From positions 62,001-126,000 of the forward strand of contig JBMHCT010000030.1 of the NCBI GenBank assembly GCA_049889775.1: DNA of 64,000 nt, read 5' to 3'. The notes beneath the pieces are model-generated. The model searched no databases, was not told the origin of the DNA, and saw nothing but the letters and a program-made list of their open reading frames with translations. Position 1 is the stretch's first letter, and the number at the start of each line of letters is the position of its first letter. A program made the position numbers and the translations under genes. Origin of the DNA: Jejuia sp049889775 (GTDB taxonomy: Bacteria; Bacteroidota; Bacteroidia; Flavobacteriales; Flavobacteriaceae). Positions 21,671 through 30,026 of the stretch are shown here, one piece after another.

Positions 21671-23080
21671 TTATCGTTTTAAGGCAAAATAACCACTCAA
21701 TTTATTTCCGCTATTTAAATTGATAATATACCAATAACTGTCATTTGGAAGATTAATTCCATTAAAACTACCATTCCACTTAAAGTCGTTATTTTTAGGA
21801 AGGAACTTTAGTAGTTTCCCAAATCTATTATGAATGGTAATACTTTTTATTCTGTTATCTGGATCTTCTATCTGCCAAATATCATTTTCACCGTCATTAT
21901 TTGGTGTGAAATACTTTGGTACTGTAATAGGACGTTCTGTTATTACAACATTAAAGCTGGTTTCTGTACTACCACATTCTGTAAATCTGTAGATGTATAT
22001 GGTTTGAGTAGAGGTTATTTCATCTCCCGCATTATATTGAAACCCCATTCCGCCAGATTCGGAATAATAATTCCCATTTTCTAAATCAGGTAATATATAG
22101 TTAAAGCCTGAAAAGTCACTAAAACTATCTATGGGTATAGTGCCACAATTACTGCTATCGATGACATAATTTGTAAATGATTGTGGCTCCCAAAGACTAC
22201 GATCACCTGTAGAATCATCCACAATAATGCAAGTTAAATCAGGATTGTTATTGAAATCTAAAAATGCAATATTTTCGTTATTTCCATTTTTTATGTTTAG
22301 TGAACACAAATTATTGTTGCTGCAGTCTAAATTTAAAAGCCCTGTGTTTTTACTAAGGTCCAATGTTTTAAGAATATTATTTGAACACAAAAAAGTACGT
22401 AAGAAACTGTTGCTTTCTAAATTTAAATTAGAGAGTCGATTGGCACTGCAATCTAAATAGGTTATATCTGGATTGTTGCTTAAGTCTAATTCTGTTAACA
22501 AGTTATTCCAACATTGAAATCGTCTTAACTTTTGATTATTAGATAAGTCCAAGCTTGTAATACTGTTAATTTCGCAACCTAAAACTACAAGTTCAGGATT
22601 GTTGGATGTATTTAAGTTTGTAAGGTTGTTTTCCCAACACACTAAAGACACTAAATCTCTATTTTGAGTAACATCCATATTGGAAAGCTTATTACGATAA
22701 CACCATAATGTATTTAGAACAGAATTTTGAGTAACATCAAGTGTTGATAATTGATTATCATGACAAAAAAGCTGTGTTAAATTACTATTATTGCTTACAT
22801 CAAGTTGAGAAAGTTGATTTCTTGAGCAGTCCAATATGGATAACCCTCTAAAATCTTCAATTCCTGTTAAATCTGAAATATTTAAAAGATTTAAATCTAA
22901 CTCAATAATATTGACAATATTAACAGTGGGCACAACATCATTTAATGGCGGAGTATCTAAGCCTAAATCGATTAGTGCTTGTTCAAAATTATCATCTGGG
23001 ACAAAGGTGTTTTGTGAAAAGCCAAATAAAAAAATGTGTAAAAAGGCAACGCAAAAAATGAATCGCTTATTTATTTGCAT
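21671..23080 (-). CDS. Leucine-rich-repeat protein with T9SS type-B C-terminal domain (copy 1 of tandem pair)
   Basis: About 469 residues from ATG 23080 (MQINKRFIFCVAF). The frame can extend to 23104, but the later ATG gives a proper signal peptide and overlaps the upstream OmpA gene by only 14 bases. The layout is that of the downstream paralogue: FVPDDNFEQALIDLGLDTPP, about nine 21-residue LRRs with Cys in every repeat (ILDCSRNQL, QLFCHDNQL, TLWCYRNKL and so on), a spacer, and a type-B sorting domain (FTPNNDGENDIW, NRFGKLL, GYFALKR). The overlap points to translational coupling with OmpA. Confidence 0.9.
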   Translation of the reverse strand: MQINKRFIFCVAFLHIFLFGFSQNTFVPDDNFEQALIDLGLDTPPLNDVVPTVNIVNIIELDLNLLNISDLTGIEDFRGLSILDCSRNQLSQLDVSNNSNLTQLFCHDNQLSTLDVTQNSVLNTLWCYRNKLSNMDVTQNRDLVSLVCWENNLTNLNTSNNPELVVLGCEINSITSLDLSNNQKLRRFQCWNNLLTELDLSNNPDITYLDCSANRLSNLNLESNSFLRTFLCSNNILKTLDLSKNTGLLNLDCSNNNLCSLNIKNGNNENIAFLDFNNNPDLTCIIVDDSTGDRSLWEPQSFTNYVIDSSNCGTIPIDSFSDFSGFNYILPDLENGNYYSESGGMGFQYNAGDEITSTQTIYIYRFTECGSTETSFNVVITERPITVPKYFTPNNDGENDIWQIEDPDNRIKSITIHNRFGKLLKFLPKNNDFKWNGSFNGINLPNDSYWYIINLNSGNKLSGYFALKR

Positions 23081-23927
23081 TGTTACCCACATAAGTAATA
23101 ACAATTTCTACACGTCTATCAAACTTTGGATCACCACCAAGCGGAAATTTTCTGCGCATACCAAGGTAGCGCATACGTTTTTTATTCACGCCTTTTTTAG
23201 CAAAATAGTCATACACATATTTTGCTCGTGCTACTGATAAATTACGTTGTTTGGTTTTTTTATCTACAGCATCACGCGTGTATTTTGTGCAACACACATG
23301 GCCTTGAATAGTGAAGTATATATCATCTCGTTCTACCAAAGCCTTAGCAATATCTTCTAATGTTTTTTTAGATTTTGGTACTACAGTGCTATAGCCAGTT
23401 CTAAACAGAATATCTTTGAAAATAATTTTATCTCCAACCTTTAAATTACCCTTTATTTTATCAGAAACGGTTTCTTCTTGTGTACTTGCTACTTCTGGCG
23501 TTTTAGGTTCTGGTTCTTGAACTTTTTCGGTAACAATAATTTCTACTTTTCTGTTTAAACCACGAATCTTTAAAACATTTTTTTCATTAACTATCTTAAG
23601 AAGAATTTCTCCTTTACCATCTACGTTATGAATTAAAGATTCACTTATTTCGTTATTTGAAAAGATTGTTTTTATAGCATTGGCACGTTGTTGGGATAGC
23701 ACCATATTATAGGAGTCTGCACCAACATCATCACAAAATCCATAAATAGCTATAGATTCAATTTCGATATCTTGAAGTTTAGAAATGAAAAGCAACAGAC
23801 GATTTTCTTCAGTAGTAGGTACCACATATTCGTCAGTATTAAAATATACTTCATGTGTATATTTTGATTGGGCAAAAGTTATACACATTGAAAGACATAA
23901 CACTATGTTTACAAGTAGTCTACGCAT
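23067..23927 (-). CDS. OmpA-family protein with two OmpA-like domains
   Basis: A 286-residue exported protein (signal ends about CITFAQ). It carries two peptidoglycan-binding OmpA_C-like domains. The first is about 22-134, with IAIYGFCDDVGADSYNMVLS and GLNRKVEIIV. The second is about 170-280, with YFTIQGHVCCTKYTRDAVDK, LSVARAKYVYDYFAKKG and KFDRRVEIVI. A short Glu/Pro-rich linker joins them, and there is no beta-barrel. The second domain has a Cys-Cys in place of the usual SxxxD region. It is the first gene of an OmpA-LRR-LRR unit and may help anchor or organise those surface proteins at the cell wall, which is inference. Confidence 0.85.
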   Translation of the reverse strand: MRRLLVNIVLCLSMCITFAQSKYTHEVYFNTDEYVVPTTEENRLLLFISKLQDIEIESIAIYGFCDDVGADSYNMVLSQQRANAIKTIFSNNEISESLIHNVDGKGEILLKIVNEKNVLKIRGLNRKVEIIVTEKVQEPEPKTPEVASTQEETVSDKIKGNLKVGDKIIFKDILFRTGYSTVVPKSKKTLEDIAKALVERDDIYFTIQGHVCCTKYTRDAVDKKTKQRNLSVARAKYVYDYFAKKGVNKKRMRYLGMRRKFPLGGDPKFDRRVEIVITYVGNNANK

Positions 23928-23972
23928 TCGGGGATGAATAATATTGTGCTAAAGATAGTGTTTTTCAGATAT

Positions 23973-25607
23973 TTACCTTAAATAATCCATATACGTCATT
24001 GTATTTCCGAGGATTTGCGCACTTTTGCTAATATGTTCGTCAAACGACTTATAATACTCGTATAAACCTTCTCGATACGCGTAACGCTTCACAATTTCTT
24101 CAGTAAGCGATTTTAGAATGACTTCTTTATGTTCGTTGATAACGTCATTTTTAGAGGCTCTTAGTCCAGATATCAGGGTTTCATAATCAGATTTAATGGC
24201 ATCATTCAAATTTTCTTGTACCGAAGTTTCAAACGCTTTATTAAGTGCTTTTTCAGTATTGGTTATAAATGAAAAATTGTTTTTATCCAAATAACTTTTA
24301 AAATTTTTGAAATCATTATCTGAAAGCGTAAAGTTTTCAAGATCTAAAGAAGGATTTTTATAATAGTAATCTGTGGCAAAATCAAAAATTAAATCACTTT
24401 TCAAAATAGCATTTGCAATGGTTGAGTTTTTTATTTTGGTAATGGTAATATCTGGAAAAATACCACCACCGTCATACACTTTTCGTCCGTTTTTGGTCTT
24501 AAACTCGTTATAATTTTCTTGTTTTACGCGTACCGCTTCACCTTTTTCATTTCTATTCCAATAATCTAAAGACTGAATACATCTACCGGAAGGTGTGTAG
24601 TATCTGGAAATTGTAATTTTTACTTGGGTCCCGTAAGTGAGTTGTTTAGGGCGTTGTACTAATCCTTTACCAAAACTTCTGCTTCCCACAATTACAGCGC
24701 GGTCTAAATCTTGTAAAGTACCAGACACAATTTCACTTGCCGAAGCACTAGAACCGTCAATTAAAACCACTAAAGGAATTTCAGTATCTAATGGTTCATT
24801 GCGGGTAAAATACTGCTTATTGTATTTTTTCACTTTAGATTTTGTAGTCACTACTAATTGGCCTTTTGGTACAAATAAGTTTACAATATTTACAGCTTCG
24901 TTTAGTAAACCGCCAGGGTTTCCTCTTAAATCTAAAATAATATTTTGTGCGCCTTGCGCTTTTAAATCTCTTACGGCGTAACGTGTCTCAGCAGAAGCTT
25001 TTCTGTTGAATTTACTTAAAACAACATACCCTGTTTTACTATTAACCATAGAGTAATGAGGTACTGCTTTTATTTCAACTTCGGCGCGTTCTATGGTAGC
25101 CGTTTTTGTTTCATTATTTCGTTTAAAAGTTACATTTACCGTGCTTCCTGAAGCGCCTTGCAATAAATTACCAGCATCGTCTTTGTAGTCTGTAACAATA
25201 ATATCGCCAACTTTTATAATTTGATCCCCAGCTTTTAAACCAGCTTTATCTGCAGGATAATCTTTATAAGGCTCCACAATAACCAGCTTATCTTTTAAGG
25301 TTTTTACGCGAGCCCCAATACCTGTATAGTCGCCAGTATTATTTATTCTTGCTGCTTCTACATCTTGTTCGTTCATAAACCGCGTGTAAGGATCTAAGTC
25401 TTCCAGCATACTTTTTATGGCGGTATCCATTAAATCACCAGGATTGGTGTCATCAACATAGTTCATATTGATTTCTTTATATAGGGTGGTAAAGATTTCA
25501 ATCTGTTTAGCGATTTCAAAGAAATCGTTTTTAAACGCAGTTGTGCTTAAGAATACAACTCCTAAAATTAAAACAACTATATATTTCTTTTTTGGTAGAT
25601 ATTTCAT
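23973..25607 (-). CDS. S41 family C-terminal processing protease (CtpA/Prc-like)
   Basis: A 544-residue periplasmic serine protease anchored or exported by an N-terminal hydrophobic segment (9-25). A PDZ domain (about 85-170) has KAGLKAGDQIIKVG. The S41 core (about 185-380) has ILDLRGNPGG, the nucleophile-Ser loop DGSSASASE (284-292) and the general-base Lys314 in SFGKGLVQ. The C-terminal 160 residues are helical, as in Bacteroidota homologues. Such proteases trim the C-termini of exported proteins. It starts 4 bases after the rnpA stop, so it is cotranscribed with it. Confidence 0.94.
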   Translation of the reverse strand: MKYLPKKKYIVVLILGVVFLSTTAFKNDFFEIAKQIEIFTTLYKEINMNYVDDTNPGDLMDTAIKSMLEDLDPYTRFMNEQDVEAARINNTGDYTGIGARVKTLKDKLVIVEPYKDYPADKAGLKAGDQIIKVGDIIVTDYKDDAGNLLQGASGSTVNVTFKRNNETKTATIERAEVEIKAVPHYSMVNSKTGYVVLSKFNRKASAETRYAVRDLKAQGAQNIILDLRGNPGGLLNEAVNIVNLFVPKGQLVVTTKSKVKKYNKQYFTRNEPLDTEIPLVVLIDGSSASASEIVSGTLQDLDRAVIVGSRSFGKGLVQRPKQLTYGTQVKITISRYYTPSGRCIQSLDYWNRNEKGEAVRVKQENYNEFKTKNGRKVYDGGGIFPDITITKIKNSTIANAILKSDLIFDFATDYYYKNPSLDLENFTLSDNDFKNFKSYLDKNNFSFITNTEKALNKAFETSVQENLNDAIKSDYETLISGLRASKNDVINEHKEVILKSLTEEIVKRYAYREGLYEYYKSFDEHISKSAQILGNTMTYMDYLR

Positions 25608-25611
25608 AGGG

Positions 25612-25992
25612 TTATTTTTTGTCTATTACTTTACTCAAAAATTTATCAAACAAACGCTCCATGGCGTTTTCGATTTGTGCAAATGCGGGCTGCTCTTTGC
25701 CAATGTACAAAATCATAAACGCATGTTGCGTTGTTAAATTGTTAAAATAGTCCGCTTTGTGTAGTCTATAAGCTTCTCTCAATAAACGTTTTATTCGGTT
25801 TCTGTCTACGGCATTCTTAAAATGTCTTTTTGATACGGAAACACCTGTTTTTGCAATAGATCCATCTTTAAATGTAGTGCCTAAATACACCAAGCGCAAA
25901 GGAAATGCTGAAACAGATTGACCTTCTGAAAACAATTGGTCTATCAGCTTTTTGCTTTTTAGTTTTTCTTTTTTTGGGTAAGTGAATTTCAA
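25612..25992 (-). CDS. rnpA: Ribonuclease P protein component
   Basis: A 126-residue basic protein that assists the RNase P RNA in 5' maturation of tRNAs. The family motif is clear: GVSVSKRHFKNAVDRNRIKRLLREAYR (shown only in part in databases as the RNR motif), about residues 50-76. The N-terminus FTYPKKEKLKSKKLI also fits. The usual upstream rpmH is not present here. Downstream it is followed after 4 bases by the S41 protease gene, a linkage often seen in Flavobacteriia. Confidence 0.95.
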   Translation of the reverse strand: MKFTYPKKEKLKSKKLIDQLFSEGQSVSAFPLRLVYLGTTFKDGSIAKTGVSVSKRHFKNAVDRNRIKRLLREAYRLHKADYFNNLTTQHAFMILYIGKEQPAFAQIENAMERLFDKFLSKVIDKK

Positions 25993-26063
25993 CTATTTTT
26001 GTTTGACTTTTAAATGCGTTATAAATTTTTCCTTTGACTTTTGAAGAAGACAAAATTAAATAT

Positions 26064-26774
26064 TTAAAGTTCACCATTAAGCAATATAATTTTTTCACTT
26101 GCTAGGTTTCTATAATATTTGATAGGGCAGTTTTTCTTGAATTCCTTATAGGCATCCAAAACCTCTTCCTTACTCACATTTTTCATTAAAACAATTTTTC
26201 CAAATTTCTTATTCCATTCAAGATTGTTCTGTTTCAATAAATGAATAGTCTCCACAGGATTTTTTAATGCAATTTTAAACCCTAAATCCTCAATTATGTC
26301 CATTATGATATTTGTATCATAATCAAAATCTTCACCGGTTTCTTTTAGCAAATCAGCGTACTCCTTTAATATATTTAGTTTTTCAAAAGAGGATTCAATA
26401 AATGTCATATTTTTAAATGCCATATCTACCCATTTATATGAAGAAGCGTAGTTTTTAAGATGACGTTCACCACGAATTAGAAAGCAAATAATTAGAAAAT
26501 ATAGATATGAGTAATCTTTTGGATCTAGGGGTGTAATAGCTTTTTTGTAGTGAGCAACAGCAAGTGCATATTCTTCAGCATCCCAATAAATAAAACCTAT
26601 TTCATTATGATATCTTACTTCAAAAGCGGTTGAACCAAAAGTACTCTTAATAGTTTTTACATAATTGTCCACTAAATTTATTTTTTCCCTGTAGTTTGAT
26701 CGGGGCAAATCTCTCATCAATTTCAAACCCAGTTCTCTTGGTAAAAACTCCTCTTCGTAACCCTTTTTAATCAT
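26064..26774 (-). CDS. TPR-like helical protein of unknown function
   Basis: A 236-residue soluble protein with no signal peptide. A TPR-like helical pair is visible near 55-85 (EIGFIYWDAEEYALAVAHYKKAITPLDP), and further helices of similar length follow. There is no catalytic motif. It lies 71 bases upstream of rnpA on the same strand and might be cotranscribed. It could be a scaffold protein, but no function can be assigned. Confidence 0.55.
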   Translation of the reverse strand: MIKKGYEEEFLPRELGLKLMRDLPRSNYREKINLVDNYVKTIKSTFGSTAFEVRYHNEIGFIYWDAEEYALAVAHYKKAITPLDPKDYSYLYFLIICFLIRGERHLKNYASSYKWVDMAFKNMTFIESSFEKLNILKEYADLLKETGEDFDYDTNIIMDIIEDLGFKIALKNPVETIHLLKQNNLEWNKKFGKIVLMKNVSKEEVLDAYKEFKKNCPIKYYRNLASEKIILLNGEL

Positions 26775-26954
26775 TTTCTAAAGCGGTTTTGCCATTGTTA
26801 CAAGCGACATAAAACGAAAATAATCGAATTTTTTAAATAATCACCCCCTTATTATTAAATATAAGAAAGCGAAGACATCATGACCAATGTCATATAATAA
26901 CTCTCAGTATTGCAATAATTTAACACCCTAAAAATCAATAAAAAAGATTGGGTT

Positions 26955-28805
26955 ATGGGCAATATGAATGTCATCAAACTGGAGAAGAAAAAAGATAGGG
27001 CAAATTACGTACACCACCTATTAAATGATATTGAAGCCTTGGATATTATGTTGGAAAACAACATGATAGAAACCGAGCCAATTCGTATTGGGGCAGAACA
27101 AGAGTTTTGTTTGGTAAAACCAAATTTTTCCCCCAGCAGCAACGCTCTAGAGATTTTAAAGGATATAAATGACGATCACTTTACTACCGAAATTGGAAAT
27201 TATAACCTGGAGGCTAACCTTGATCCGTTAGAATTAAGGGGCGAATGTTTTTCAAAGTTGCATGAGCAATTAAAAACGTTGCTTAAAAAAGCTGAAGAAG
27301 CTGCAAAAAAACGAGATACAAAAATTGTACTTACTGGAATTTTACCCTCTATCGGATTAGACAATATCGGGGAAAACCATATGACGCCACTTAAACGATA
27401 TACCGTTTTAAACGAGGCGATTATGGATTCTAGAAAACAAGATTTTAATATCCATATTCAAGGTGTTGATGAGTTGAATTTGCTGTTCGACTCTGTGATG
27501 TTGGAGGGCTGCAACACCAGTTTTCAAATGCATTTGCAGGTAAACCCCCATGAGTTTATAGACACTTATAATTGGGCTCAAGCTATTGCAGGACCTGTTT
27601 TAAGCGCGTGTACCAATTCGCCGTTGCTCTTCGGAAAGGAATTATGGAATGAAACTAGAATTGCCTTGTTTACCCAAAGTATTGATACACGAGCAAATTC
27701 ATTCTTACTTAATGAAAATCAATCAAGAGTTAGTTTTGGGAAAAATTGGTACACCGGTTCTATTACTGATATTTTTAAGGACAACATATCTCGCTTCAGA
27801 AGTTTTTTAACTACAAATTATATAAAAGACAGCGTTGATTTACTGAAAAACAATCAAATTCCAAAGTTGTTGGCGTTGCAATTACATAGCGGTACAGTGT
27901 ATCCTTGGAATCGCGTTTGTTATGGGCTTTCAAATGATAAACCTCATTTAAGAATTGAAAACAGATACATTCCATCTGGTCCAACTATGGCGGATGAAAT
28001 TGCTAATATGGTGTTTTGGGTTGGTGTAATGATGGGCAAAACCAAAAAGTATAACAACATTCACAAGCAATGGGATTTTAAAGATGTAAAAACCAATTTT
28101 TTCAATGCAGCGCGCTATGGAATGGCCGCACAAATATATTGGGATGGCAAATATATGTCTTGTCAAGATTTAATAATTGATGAGCTATTACCAATGGCTT
28201 ATAAGGGGCTTTACAAATTTGGTATAGCACCAAAAGATGCCGAATATTATTTAGCCATTATAAAGAATAGAGTAAGAGCGTTAAATGGTTCAGAGTGGAG
28301 TATAAGAAGCTATAGGCATTTATTGAAGAGCCATAAACCTTTTGAGGCGATGCAAATTTTAACATCTCAAATCTATGAAAAGCAAATTAGGGATTATCCA
28401 GTCTCAACGTGGCGCTTACTTGGAGAAACAACAGAGTTGCCAGAAAAAAGCAATAAAGTTGTGAAGCATATTATGCAAACCGATGTTTTTTCGGTGTATG
28501 AAAATGATAGCATTGAGCTGGTAGTACATATTATGAAATGGAAGAACATTCACCATATGCCAGTAATTAATCATGAAAAAGAGCTTGTAGGTGTTCTGTC
28601 TTGGAGAGATATTGAAGCGTTTGAAAACCTTAAGGAAGTCAATTCGCAATGTGTTGGAAGTGTAATGACAGCGGAAGTGATTTCAATTACAGATCAAACA
28701 AAAATACCAGATGCAAAAGCTTTGATGAACCTGCACAATATTCATTTTTTGCCAGTGGTAAAGCAGAATAAATTAATCGGATTAATAAGCTCTAAAGATG
28801 TATAA
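26955..28805 (+). CDS. GCS2-type carboxylate-amine ligase fused to a CBS domain pair
   Basis: A 616-residue cytoplasmic protein. Residues about 40-440 are a glutamate-cysteine ligase family 2 (YbdK-like) catalytic domain. It shows RIGAEQEFCLV (44-54), where the Glu residues bind Mg-ATP, then TTEIGNYNLEANLDP (77-91), and later MHLQVNP and RIENRYIPSGPT. Residues about 495-616 are two CBS motifs (HIMQTDVFSVYENDSIELVV and VMTAEVISITDQTKIPDAKAL), which normally bind adenine nucleotides. The fusion suggests an ATP-dependent amide ligase gated by AMP/ATP. The substrate is unknown. ATG codons at 26955 and 26964 are both possible. The stop overlaps the start of the next gene by 8 bases, so the two are translationally coupled. 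Confidence 0.85.
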   Translation: MGNMNVIKLEKKKDRANYVHHLLNDIEALDIMLENNMIETEPIRIGAEQEFCLVKPNFSPSSNALEILKDINDDHFTTEIGNYNLEANLDPLELRGECFSKLHEQLKTLLKKAEEAAKKRDTKIVLTGILPSIGLDNIGENHMTPLKRYTVLNEAIMDSRKQDFNIHIQGVDELNLLFDSVMLEGCNTSFQMHLQVNPHEFIDTYNWAQAIAGPVLSACTNSPLLFGKELWNETRIALFTQSIDTRANSFLLNENQSRVSFGKNWYTGSITDIFKDNISRFRSFLTTNYIKDSVDLLKNNQIPKLLALQLHSGTVYPWNRVCYGLSNDKPHLRIENRYIPSGPTMADEIANMVFWVGVMMGKTKKYNNIHKQWDFKDVKTNFFNAARYGMAAQIYWDGKYMSCQDLIIDELLPMAYKGLYKFGIAPKDAEYYLAIIKNRVRALNGSEWSIRSYRHLLKSHKPFEAMQILTSQIYEKQIRDYPVSTWRLLGETTELPEKSNKVVKHIMQTDVFSVYENDSIELVVHIMKWKNIHHMPVINHEKELVGVLSWRDIEAFENLKEVNSQCVGSVMTAEVISITDQTKIPDAKALMNLHNIHFLPVVKQNKLIGLISSKDV

Positions 28806-29979
28806 GTTGAAGGAAGTGCAGAAAACTGAAACACCAGAGAAAGAAGAAAAAACACATGTACTTTTTAAAGTTGAAAAGGGTGTAAACTTGCCTACAGTTG
28901 TGTTTTTTAGCGGTATTCATGGTAATGAAAAAGCTGGTGTTGTAGCATTACAACACATACAAAAAACAGTGGAAAGTTTGCATTTAAAAGGAAACGTATA
29001 CGGTGTTTTAGGAAACTTAAAAGCCCTTGAAAGCAACCAACGTTACATTGACGAGGACTTAAACAGGTTGTGGACAGAGGAAAGGCTTAACCAGATACTC
29101 TCAAAAACTAATGTTAATGTTGAAGAAAAGCAAGCACAAGCGCTTTTTGTGTTATTACACCAAATTATTAATAAGCATAACGGACCATTATATTTTATTG
29201 ATTTACATACCACTTCAAGTAAAACCCTGCCTTTCGTTACCATTAATGACGCTATGATTAACAGGGAGTTTTCTAAGCAATTTCCTGTGCCCATAGTTTT
29301 GGGTATTGAAGAGTATTTAGAGGGCCCTTTACTAAGCTATATTAATACCTTAGGTTTTGTTTCAATTGGCTTTGAATCTGGACATCATATGGGTATTGCC
29401 TCAGTTCAAAATAATATTGCCTTTATAAATTTAGCGCTGGTGTACACAGGAGTTTTGGAAGAAAATCAAGTGGATGTGATGACCTTTAGGGAAACCTTAA
29501 AAATAGCTTCAGAACATATTCATAACTTTTTTGAAATTATTCATCTTCAGAAAATATCAAAAACGGACGATTTTAAAATGAATGATGGATTTAAAAGTTT
29601 TCAACCTATAGAAAAAGGCACTCTAGTCGCAAGATTAAATACCACTGAAATCCTATCTGAACACGAAGGTTATATGTTTATGCCTTTGTACCAAAAAAAG
29701 GGTAATGAAGGGTATTTTGTAATACGTTATGTTCCCAGATTTATATTAAGGGCGTCAAAACATTTAAGACGTTTTAAGGCAGACACCATTCTAACGTTAT
29801 TACCAGGTGTGTCTTGGTCTAACAAATCAAAAGGTGTACTTCGTGTAAATTTGAAGATTGCCAAGTATTTTACTAAACCAATTTTTCATGTACTTGGTTA
29901 TAGAAGCAGGCAAGTATCGCCTACACATTTGTTTTTATATAATCGGGAACGTGTGGCAAAAACTAAATTGTATAAATAA
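28798..29979 (+). CDS. AstE/AspA-family zinc deacylase (succinylglutamate desuccinylase/aspartoacylase-like)
   Basis: A 393-residue M14-like zinc hydrolase. Zinc ligands are His41 and Glu44 in FSGIHGNEKAG and His137 in YFIDLHTTSS. The substrate-binding Asn-Arg motif is DEDLNRLW (85-92), and the catalytic Glu is probably Glu193 in IGFESGHH. Known members remove acyl groups from amino acids, such as succinyl-Glu or acetyl-Asp. The C-terminal extension (about 270-393) has a beta-barrel-like AstE/AspA cap. It overlaps the GCS2-CBS gene by 8 bases, so a ligase and an amidohydrolase are made together, perhaps acting on the same N-acyl amino acid. Confidence 0.82.
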   Translation: MYKLKEVQKTETPEKEEKTHVLFKVEKGVNLPTVVFFSGIHGNEKAGVVALQHIQKTVESLHLKGNVYGVLGNLKALESNQRYIDEDLNRLWTEERLNQILSKTNVNVEEKQAQALFVLLHQIINKHNGPLYFIDLHTTSSKTLPFVTINDAMINREFSKQFPVPIVLGIEEYLEGPLLSYINTLGFVSIGFESGHHMGIASVQNNIAFINLALVYTGVLEENQVDVMTFRETLKIASEHIHNFFEIIHLQKISKTDDFKMNDGFKSFQPIEKGTLVARLNTTEILSEHEGYMFMPLYQKKGNEGYFVIRYVPRFILRASKHLRRFKADTILTLLPGVSWSNKSKGVLRVNLKIAKYFTKPIFHVLGYRSRQVSPTHLFLYNRERVAKTKLYK

Positions 29980-29980
29980 A

Positions 29981-30026
29981 ACCTCTTAGTGGCTATGCTT
30001 TTTTATCACCAAGAGGTATAGTTTTA
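29981..30026. terminator. Bidirectional terminator hairpin between the AstE-like and M1 genes
   Basis: ACCTCTT (29981-29987) pairs with AAGAGGT (30011-30017), extended by GTG/CAC after one mismatch, and is followed by a T-rich run on the plus strand. It lies between two convergent genes and could serve both. Confidence 0.65.
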
